From Bacillota bacterium (GTDB taxonomy: Bacteria; Bacillota; Clostridia; Acetivibrionales; DSM-1351): 13,395 nucleotides of DNA. Position 1 is the stretch's first letter. Each line of letters starts with the position of its first letter. The notes under the pieces were generated by a model. The model was not told the origin of the DNA and ran no database searches. It saw only the letters and a list, made by a program, of their open reading frames with translations. Shown piece by piece: positions 7,579 to 13,395 of the stretch. A program made the translations under genes and the position numbers. The stretch covers positions 1 through 13,395 of the forward strand of contig JAEZIV010000205.1 of assembly GCA_023436515.1 (NCBI GenBank), given 5' to 3'.

Positions 7579-9069
7579 CTATTTCAGGTTTTTAATAATT
7601 TCCTCTTTTATTTCAGGTCTAATAACCGCTTCATAGTTTTCAACCAGACCCTCCAATATACTTTTCGCAAGCTCAGTCAAGCCCATTTGTTTATAGAGGG
7701 AGCAAACATCAAGAACGATCCAGAAAATCATTTCCTTATCTGGTCCTTGCTCCATAGCTTCCAGATAACACTCTATTGCCAGGTCTTTTCGACCCATATC
7801 CTTATACTCAAACGCCTTCATAACCGACGCACCGGCAGGACTTTCCCCCATATCGTACGCATCGGCATTATTGCTGTTATCAAAAGCATTATTACTATAA
7901 TATAAATCCATATTATTATCATCAATGGAATCTATATCACTATCTGGTAATTCAGGTTGAATTTCATCCGGAGTACTAATTAATATATCATCTTCCTCTG
8001 GTATGTCAGCTTCATTAACTAAAGCTGCTTCTTCATATTCAGTGTCATCGTTTAGGACTTCACTATCCTGCTCAGACATCTTAAGAATGTCGGTATCCTC
8101 TTTGTTCACGATGTCAATTAATGTATCATCTGTTGCAGTAGATGACTCAGCAGGTTCAAATAGCGAGGTTCCCTCTGTGTCGGTTGCTTCAAAATCTACT
8201 CCTTCATCTCCAGCTGATTCATCTAATACTTCGGCTACTTCATCTATAACTTCTATTTCGGCAGCTACTTCATCTATAACTTCCTCTTCGGCAGCTACTT
8301 CATCTATAACTTCCTCTTCTGCAGCTACTTCATCTATACTTAAGCTGCTTTCGTCCAACAAGCCCTTATAGGTATCTGATTGATCAGCCCCTGCATCACC
8401 AATAACGTCTGTTACTGAAGCCTCTGCTGCTGCTGTCACTTCATTTCCAGCATCATCCCCTGCATCTGTTGTCAGACTCAATTCATCAGTTGCTGCAATG
8501 GATTCAAATGCAGCTGCTATATCCCCATCAGAAACAGACACTATTACCGCATCTTCACTTTTTTCTATTCCCATTGTATCAATTATTTGGTTAGTGTCAA
8601 CTGGTTTTTTCAACTTATTTTTTAGATTATATGTAGATATAACAATATTTCTCAATGCCGAACCTGATTTTTTAACTAAACGTGATACTTTTTCAAATAA
8701 TCCGACAAAAGAATTTTTAACTCCTGAGATAAATCTGTCAATATAGACACCGCAATCTATTGAAGCAAATTTTTTCGGTATAATAAGGGATATTAGGAAA
8801 CTGAGTATAATGATAAATAGAAGAAAAATAAGTAAAACGACTATCAAAGATAAGACAAGCGCAACTTTTCTATTTAAGGTTATAGTATTAATTAATAAAC
8901 TCATAATAGACTTAAATGCCGGATTGAAGGAACATCCCAAGACTATTGACCCTGCTGTTATTGCGACCATTATTCCCAGGTTTAGTTCTTTAGCTTTATA
9001 GAGTAAGTAGAACGCAGTCAAAGTAGTGACTAAAATAGTAACTAAAACAGAAATGCCGTAGTAAGACAT
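7579..9069 (-). CDS. membrane protein with acidic repeat linker and C-terminal TPR-like region
   Basis: I do not recognise a named family for this 496-residue protein. Its N-terminus has about three membrane segments (roughly residues 4-24, 32-48 and 70-97). A short basic stretch comes next, then a long, very acidic, low-complexity region (about 150-400), presumably an unstructured cytoplasmic or extracytoplasmic linker. It contains a 10-residue tandem repeat of the type AAEEEVIDEV (about 245-280). The last 80 residues look like two TPR-type helical hairpins (GRKDLAIECYLEAMEQGP and MGLTELAKSILEGLVENY). I chose the ATG at 9067-9069, with GGAGG 5 nt upstream, rather than 9099, which has none. 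It is likely co-transcribed with the PRC-barrel gene. The layout suggests a membrane-tethered scaffold; this is inference. Confidence 0.8.
   Translation of the reverse strand: MSYYGISVLVTILVTTLTAFYLLYKAKELNLGIMVAITAGSIVLGCSFNPAFKSIMSLLINTITLNRKVALVLSLIVVLLIFLLFIIILSFLISLIIPKKFASIDCGVYIDRFISGVKNSFVGLFEKVSRLVKKSGSALRNIVISTYNLKNKLKKPVDTNQIIDTMGIEKSEDAVIVSVSDGDIAAAFESIAATDELSLTTDAGDDAGNEVTAAAEASVTDVIGDAGADQSDTYKGLLDESSLSIDEVAAEEEVIDEVAAEEEVIDEVAAEIEVIDEVAEVLDESAGDEGVDFEATDTEGTSLFEPAESSTATDDTLIDIVNKEDTDILKMSEQDSEVLNDDTEYEEAALVNEADIPEEDDILISTPDEIQPELPDSDIDSIDDNNMDLYYSNNAFDNSNNADAYDMGESPAGASVMKAFEYKDMGRKDLAIECYLEAMEQGPDKEMIFWIVLDVCSLYKQMGLTELAKSILEGLVENYEAVIRPEIKEEIIKNLK
8231..8338. repeat. 30-bp tandem repeat inside the TPR membrane protein gene
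   Basis: The unit GCAGCTACTTCATCTATAAC plus ten more bases repeats at 8231-8260, 8261-8290 and 8291-8320, with a partial fourth copy to 8338. The first copy is the most diverged. The period is ten codons, so copy-number change keeps the frame and only lengthens or shortens the acidic linker. Confidence 0.95.
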
Positions 9070-9187
9070 AAATCCCTCCGATATAGTAAGTCTATTCATA
9101 ATTTGTAAAACCGTTTATATCCGTTTTTGGCCTAATAGTGTATATTCGATATAAATCAACAAAATTCCTGCTTTAAGCTGGTGGAAA

Positions 9188-9319
9188 TTATTTATCAGAT
9201 AACTGAAGGCAATTAGTACGAATGAGCACCCATGTATATTCCTTGGCGGCAAGAAAATTCGCTTCCTTCAGTTCTTTAGTACATATTTCAACAATTTGAA
9301 CTAATTTTAATACTCTCAT
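9188..9319 (-). CDS. possible small protein (43 aa), unsupported by homology
   Basis: An ATG-to-TAA frame of 43 codons runs in the same direction as its neighbours. The product has plausible composition, beginning MRVLKLVQIVEICTKELKEA, which could form an amphipathic helix. Against it: no ribosome-binding site precedes the ATG, the frame starts only about 40 bp after the lon terminator, and its second half overlaps paired inverted repeats. I do not recognise it. Chance or a structured RNA are equally good explanations. Confidence 0.25.
   Translation of the reverse strand: MRVLKLVQIVEICTKELKEANFLAAKEYTWVLIRTNCLQLSDK
9201..9273 (-). ncRNA. foldable intergenic RNA segment, identity unknown
   Basis: AACTGAAGG and CCTTCAGTT (9265-9273 and 9201-9209) pair perfectly over 9 bp and enclose 55 nt. 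Inside, CGAAT and ATTCG form a second stem, and a smaller TTC..GAA hairpin around GCCGCC can form within it. This would give a nested stem structure about 130 nt upstream of the TPR gene start. It matches no riboswitch class that I know. It could be a leader element, a small RNA or coincidence. Confidence 0.3.
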
Positions 9320-9356
9320 GGAATGCTTATTCTAAAATACAGAAATACTATATTCT

Positions 9357-9388
9357 AAAAAAATCGACCCCCCTCACGGAAGGTCGAC
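9357..9388 (-). terminator. intrinsic terminator of lon
   Basis: On the minus strand TCGACCTTCC and GGGGGGTCGA (9364-9387) form a 10-bp stem with two wobble pairs and a GTGA loop, a GNRA-type tetraloop. A run of seven T follows at once (9363-9357). It begins 26 bp past the lon stop codon. Confidence 0.93.
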
Positions 9389-9413
9389 ATTCTTCATACT
9401 CAACCAGCTTCAT

Positions 9414-11720
9414 TTATTTAACTAAGGCATTCTTTAAAACGGTTTTCATATCTGAGGCACAAATAAACTTCAGGGATTTTCTTACATTTTCAGGTATCTC
9501 ATCAATATCCTTCTTGTTGTCGATAGGGAGAATTATTGTTTCAATCCCCGCTCTATGGGCAGCCAGAACCTTCTCCTTTAGCCCCCCGATAGGAAGCACC
9601 CTACCTCTTAAGGTTATTTCACCGGTCATTGCAACCTTCCTATCGACCGGAATTCCTGAAAGTGCTGATACCATGGCAGTTGCAAGGGTTATTCCTGCAG
9701 ATGGGCCATCCTTTGGGATTGCTCCTTCCGGAACATGAATGTGAATATCCTTATTCTCGTAAAAATCTTCATCTATCTTCAATTGCTTACACTGAGACCT
9801 GATATAGCTCATTGCAGCTCTTGCAGACTCTTTCATTACATCTCCCAAATGTCCGGTTAGCTCCAGCTTTCCTTTCCCGTTCATCAAATTTACCTCAATA
9901 GAAAGGGTATCTCCACCCACCGGAGTCCAGGCAAGGCCTGTGGCAATGCCCACCTCATCCTTTTCATTGGCAAAATCATACCTGTATTTCTTAACTCCAA
10001 GATATTTCTCAAGATTGTTCTTTGATACGGTAACTACACGCTTATTTTCTGCAACTATTGTCTTTGCAACCTTTCTGCAGACAGAACCTATCTCTCTTTC
10101 AAGATTTCTTACTCCAGCCTCTCTGGTATAATAGTTGATAATATCCCTGATGGTTTCTTCATCAATCTTTATGTTCTTAGGATTCAGTCCATTTAAGTCT
10201 ATTTGCTTTGGTAGTAAATACTTCATTGCTATGTTGGCCTTATCCTCTTCGGTGTAACTGGAAAGGCTTATAACTTCCATTCTGTCCAGTAAAGGCCTGG
10301 GTATGGTTTCAAGGCTGTTTGCAGTGGTTAAAAACATTGCATTTGATAGATTAAAGGGCAGCTCTAGATAATGATCCCTAAAAGCAAAATTCTGCTCGGC
10401 ATCCAGCACCTCCAGCATGGCTGAAGCAGGGTCTCCTCTGAAATCGCTGCTCATCTTGTCAATCTCATCAAGGAGTATCAACGGATTACTGGAACCCGCC
10501 TGCTTTAAAGCCGAGATTATCCTGCCCGGCATTGAGCCTACATAAGTACGTCTATGTCCACGTATTTCAGACTCATCCTTTACTCCTCCTAGAGAAATCC
10601 TTACATAGTTTCTATTTAAAGCTCTGGCAATAGACTTAGCAATTGAGGTTTTACCAACTCCCGGAGGGCCTACAAGACATAAAATAGGGCCTCTTAGGTT
10701 ATTCTTCAGCTTATGAACAGCCAAATATTCAACGATTCGTTCTTTTACCTTTGTTAAGCCATAGTGATCCTGTTCCAGTATTTCTTCGGCTTTTGCCAGA
10801 TCAATGTCTTCCTCGGTAAATTTGTTCCAGGGAAGATCAAATATCCAGTCAACGTATGTCCTGATGACACTTCCCTCTGCTGAGCCCGAGGGCATTTTGA
10901 GCAGCCTGTCCAGTTCCTTTAGCACCTTTTTTTCAGCCTCTTCGGGAAGACCGGCTTTTTCAAGCCTCGCTTTATACTCTTCTACTTCTCCAGCGATGCC
11001 GTCCCTATCACCAAGCTCATTCTGAATGGCTTTCATTTGCTCTCTGAGATAGTACTCCTTCTGTACCTTGTCTATCTGCTTTCTTACTTTGGAGTTTATA
11101 TCCTTTTCAATCTCAAGTATTTCAGTTTCCTGATATAAAATCCTCAGCAGGGCTTCAATACGTCTTAAGGGATGGAATTCAGATAAAATTTCTTGTTTTT
11201 GTTCAACCTTCAGAGGTATATTATTGGCAATAATATCTGAAACCTGATTTATATTTTCTATTTCTATAACGGTTGAAGCAGCATCGGGGGAGACCTTGCC
11301 ACTGAGCTTTACATAATCTTCAAATGCCGAAAAAAGACGACGCTTAAGAGCTTCAACCTCGTTTGCATCAAACTCATACTCGACCTGGGCTTCTACAACC
11401 TCTGCTACGAAAAAGGGTTCCTTCTGTATAATGTTTTTAATCTCAGCTCTGCTTATCCCCTCTACCAGGACCCTTATGGTATCGCCCTGTAGCTTAAGCA
11501 GCTGCTTGACCTTTGATATTGTACCGATTGAATAAATGTCCTCTTCTGCAGGTGAGTCAGTTGAAGCATCCTTCTGAGCAACCAGAAAAATTAATTGATC
11601 ATTTATCATAGCTTCTTCCAGTGCTCTAATAGATTTTTCTCTGCCTACATCGAAATACAAAGTCATATAAGGAAATACCGTTAAACCCCGTAAGGGTAAA
11701 AGTGGTAATGTTTTAGCCAT
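9414..11720 (-). CDS. lon: ATP-dependent protease Lon (LonA type)
   Basis: Lon is a cytosolic homohexameric AAA+ serine protease that unfolds and degrades misfolded and selected regulatory proteins. The 768-residue chain has the normal LonA layout. The N-terminal substrate-binding domain comes first (about 1-200, starting [13 protein letters not shown]), then a coiled-coil linker. The AAA+ module has Walker [10 protein letters not shown] (351-359) and Walker B LILLDEID (414-421). The C-terminal protease domain has the Ser-Lys dyad: Ser674 in PKDGPSAG and Lys717 in GGLKEK. It lacks the membrane insertion seen in LonB. GAGAGGA precedes the ATG. It lies 137 bp after pyk and ends in a strong terminator. 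No CIRCE or CtsR operator is visible upstream, so heat-shock control through those repressors is not supported. Confidence 0.98.
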   Translation of the reverse strand: MAKTLPLLPLRGLTVFPYMTLYFDVGREKSIRALEEAMINDQLIFLVAQKDASTDSPAEEDIYSIGTISKVKQLLKLQGDTIRVLVEGISRAEIKNIIQKEPFFVAEVVEAQVEYEFDANEVEALKRRLFSAFEDYVKLSGKVSPDAASTVIEIENINQVSDIIANNIPLKVEQKQEILSEFHPLRRIEALLRILYQETEILEIEKDINSKVRKQIDKVQKEYYLREQMKAIQNELGDRDGIAGEVEEYKARLEKAGLPEEAEKKVLKELDRLLKMPSGSAEGSVIRTYVDWIFDLPWNKFTEEDIDLAKAEEILEQDHYGLTKVKERIVEYLAVHKLKNNLRGPILCLVGPPGVGKTSIAKSIARALNRNYVRISLGGVKDESEIRGHRRTYVGSMPGRIISALKQAGSSNPLILLDEIDKMSSDFRGDPASAMLEVLDAEQNFAFRDHYLELPFNLSNAMFLTTANSLETIPRPLLDRMEVISLSSYTEEDKANIAMKYLLPKQIDLNGLNPKNIKIDEETIRDIINYYTREAGVRNLEREIGSVCRKVAKTIVAENKRVVTVSKNNLEKYLGVKKYRYDFANEKDEVGIATGLAWTPVGGDTLSIEVNLMNGKGKLELTGHLGDVMKESARAAMSYIRSQCKQLKIDEDFYENKDIHIHVPEGAIPKDGPSAGITLATAMVSALSGIPVDRKVAMTGEITLRGRVLPIGGLKEKVLAAHRAGIETIILPIDNKKDIDEIPENVRKSLKFICASDMKTVLKNALVK

Positions 11721-11820
11721 GTCTGTCCTCTCATCATAATTTAGTTTTTATTAAAATGCTGATATTATCCAATACATATATTATTTATTATTTCTTACTT
11801 CTAAATAATTATTGCACTAA

Positions 11821-11846
11821 CATTATAACATTATATGATTATAATG
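11821..11846. repeat. 8-bp inverted repeat between pyk and lon
   Basis: CATTATAA and TTATAATG are perfect complements separated by 10 bp, just after the pyk stop codon. The stem is nearly all A-T and is not followed by a T-run in the minus direction, so it is a poor terminator for pyk. It could be an operator overlapping the proposed lon -10. Confidence 0.4.
11822..11830 (-). promoter_or_regulatory. possible extended -10 promoter for lon
   Basis: The minus strand carries TGTTATAAT, an extended -10 (TGn followed by a perfect TATAAT), about 100 bp before the lon start. No good -35 is visible at 17 bp. It lies within an AT-only inverted repeat (11821-11828 with 11839-11846), so the match may reflect base composition. 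Confidence 0.3.
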
Positions 11847-11857
11847 CATTATTTTAT

Positions 11858-13395
11858 TTAGTCACACCTTAAAACAAGTCCTCGTTCAACATCAACGGTA
11901 ACAACCGAACCGGTCTTTAGTATTCTGGTTGCATTTTCAGCTCCCACTATTACCGGTATGTCAAGTGCCAGACCTACGGTTGCAGCATGGCAGGACTGCC
12001 CATCCTCTTCAACAATTATCGCAGATGCTCTTTTAATTACCGGAAGCATTTCATTATTTGTAAAAGGAGCAACCAATATGTTTCCATCGGTGAATTTATC
12101 AATTGCCTCTTTTACAGTCTCAGCAACACATAATTCGCCGGTCACAGAATTAACCCCTATACCAACCCCTTGCACCACTACCTTTCCCACTATGTGAACC
12201 TTAAGGGTATTGGTGGTTCCACTAATACCTGCCGGTACTCCTGCTGTAATAACAGCAAGCTCTCCACTTTTTACAAGTCCTGACTCAAGAGCCTTTTCAA
12301 TCCCGGTATCAAACATCTCATCTGTAGTATTGGCAACAGGTACAAGATAGGGAAGAACCCCCCATGAAAGACTCAATTGTCTTTGAACCTTTGGATTTGC
12401 AGTTGTTGCGATTATCGGGCAGGCAGGTCTAAATCTGGATATCATTCTGGCAGTGTGCCCTGATTGTGTTACTGTAATTATAGCAGCTGCCTTCAAGTCT
12501 AGAGCCGTTGTACAGGTAGCATGGCTTATGGCATTAGTCACACTGGTGTTCAGCTCCATTTGTTGAGTAGCGAATCTCTTCCAATAATCCATTGAGTTCT
12601 CAGCCTTTTCAGCTATCTTAGCCATTACTGCGATGGTTTCAAGGGGGTATTTACCGGCGGCTGTTTCACCTGACAGCATCACACCGCTGGTTCCATCAAA
12701 TATTGCATTAGCTACGTCGCTGGCTTCAGCCCTGGTTGGTCTTGGATTTCTAATCATTGAGTCGAGCATCTGAGTAGCTGTTATAACAGGCTTTCCGTTT
12801 CTATAGCATTTTTCAATTATATTTTTTTGTACAATAGGAACCTCCTCAACAGGAATTTCAACACCCAGGTCCCCTCTTGCAACCATTATTCCGTCCGAAA
12901 CCTTTAATATTTCATCAAAGTTTCTGATTCCTTCTCTGTTCTCTATTTTTGCAATGACCAGAATGTCATCGCCATTATTTTTTTCCAATATCTTGCGAAT
13001 CTCAACAACGTCGGAGGCCTTTCTAACGAAAGATGCGGCTATGATATCAAAATCATTCTCTATTCCGAACTTAATGTCGGCGATGTCTTGACTGGTTAAA
13101 GGTGGCAGCTTGATATCTGCATTTGGAACGTTAATACCCTTATGGTCACCAACCGTTCCTCCGTTTTTAACCACACAGTAAATATCCTTATTCCTGATCT
13201 CAATTACTTCAAGTTCAATAAGACCATCATTTATCAATATCTTGCTGCCTCTGCTGACATCCTTGTATAGTTCTTTATAAGTAATGGAGCAAGCTTTTTC
13301 ATCCCCCACTATATCCTTATTTACCAGAACAAATTCATTATTCTCTTCAAGTGTAACCTGACCGCCCTTAAAATCTCCGGTTCTTATCTCAGGGC
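11858..13395 (-). CDS. pyk: pyruvate kinase, 5' end off the window, with C-terminal PEP-utiliser domain
   Basis: Pyruvate kinase transfers phosphate from phosphoenolpyruvate to ADP in the last step of glycolysis. The frame is open to the right edge and starts there inside the motif PEIRTGDFKGG, so the N-terminal part (probably 60-70 residues, including the start) is missing. An internal GTG at 13309 is not the start. The visible part has LVIAKIENREGI, the active-site signature with the catalytic Lys, and MLDSMIRNPRPTRAEASDVANAI with GETAAGKYP. The last hundred residues are the extra C-terminal swivelling domain found in Bacillus and many Clostridia enzymes, here with QSCHAATVGLALDIPVIVG. In clostridia pyk usually follows pfkA, which would be beyond this edge. 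No clear terminator follows the stop, so read-through into lon is possible. Confidence 0.97.
   Translation of the reverse strand, partial: PEIRTGDFKGGQVTLEENNEFVLVNKDIVGDEKACSITYKELYKDVSRGSKILINDGLIELEVIEIRNKDIYCVVKNGGTVGDHKGINVPNADIKLPPLTSQDIADIKFGIENDFDIIAASFVRKASDVVEIRKILEKNNGDDILVIAKIENREGIRNFDEILKVSDGIMVARGDLGVEIPVEEVPIVQKNIIEKCYRNGKPVITATQMLDSMIRNPRPTRAEASDVANAIFDGTSGVMLSGETAAGKYPLETIAVMAKIAEKAENSMDYWKRFATQQMELNTSVTNAISHATCTTALDLKAAAIITVTQSGHTARMISRFRPACPIIATTANPKVQRQLSLSWGVLPYLVPVANTTDEMFDTGIEKALESGLVKSGELAVITAGVPAGISGTTNTLKVHIVGKVVVQGVGIGVNSVTGELCVAETVKEAIDKFTDGNILVAPFTNNEMLPVIKRASAIIVEEDGQSCHAATVGLALDIPVIVGAENATRILKTGSVVTVDVERGLVLRCD

Larger units (their letters stand above)
9070..9356. 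other. intergenic region between lon terminator and TPR gene
   Basis: This stretch of about 290 bp lies downstream of the lon terminator and upstream of the TPR membrane protein. It contains a 43-codon minus-strand frame (9188-9319) and an inverted-repeat region (9201-9273) that overlap each other. I see no convincing -35/-10 pair for the TPR gene; TTGTTG near 9155 with a weak -10 about 17 bp on is the best candidate. The rest is featureless. Confidence 0.5.

Noticed and set aside
8231..8338. CRISPR-like array of 30-bp repeats
   Set aside because: Copies are directly adjacent with no spacers and lie in frame within a gene; no cas gene is near.
8003..8371. 122-codon plus-strand frame opposite the acidic repeats
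   Set aside because: Its Ser/Thr-rich repeats are the antisense reading of the acidic tandem repeat; no ribosome-binding site or family match.
11721..11857. CIRCE or CtsR heat-shock operator upstream of lon
   Set aside because: No match to the CIRCE inverted repeat or the GGTCAAA-type CtsR direct repeat; TTAGTGCAA is only a partial resemblance.

Overview
The window looks like an ordinary chromosomal stretch of a low-GC, rod-shaped Firmicute, most probably a Clostridia member of the cellulolytic Ruminiclostridium / Clostridium cellulolyticum type. That placement is inferred from AT-rich intergenic DNA, Clostridia-like proteins (MecA adaptor, LonA, pyruvate kinase with an extra C-terminal domain) and the order maf-radC-mreB-mreC-mreD-PBP2. 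Both edges cut through a gene: PBP2 on the left (C-terminus missing) and pyruvate kinase on the right (N-terminus missing).

Layout, right to left. On the minus strand come pyk (partial) and lon; lon ends in a strong intrinsic terminator. A 300-bp gap follows, holding a possible 43-codon ORF that overlaps a foldable inverted-repeat region. Next is a two-gene minus-strand unit: a membrane protein with an acidic repeat linker and a C-terminal TPR-like region, then a protein with two PRC-barrel domains. This unit converges on mecA, the only confident plus-strand gene. Between the convergent genes lie two near-identical hairpins in opposite orientation. mecA diverges from a six-gene minus-strand operon, maf-radC-mreB-mreC-mreD-PBP2, which is preceded by a good sigma-A promoter (TTGAAA, 17-bp spacer, TATAAT).

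How the genes work together. MreB, MreC, MreD and PBP2 are the core of the lateral-wall synthesis machine (elongasome). Maf is a nucleotide-cleaning pyrophosphatase and RadC a JAMM-fold protein; both are often found next to mreB. Lon is the AAA+ protease, and MecA feeds substrates to ClpC, so two proteolysis genes flank the poorly characterised TPR/PRC pair. Pyruvate kinase is glycolytic.

The main anomaly is in PBP2: codon 255 is an in-frame TAG. The reading frame continues without a shift on both sides, and the conserved motif right after the stop and the STFK and SSN active-site motifs are intact. It is a recent nonsense mutation, a base-call error or, less likely, a read-through site. I see no CRISPR array, rRNA, tRNA, phage, IS element or defence system. 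The least explained parts are the TPR/PRC pair, the twin hairpins and the foldable region upstream of the TPR gene.
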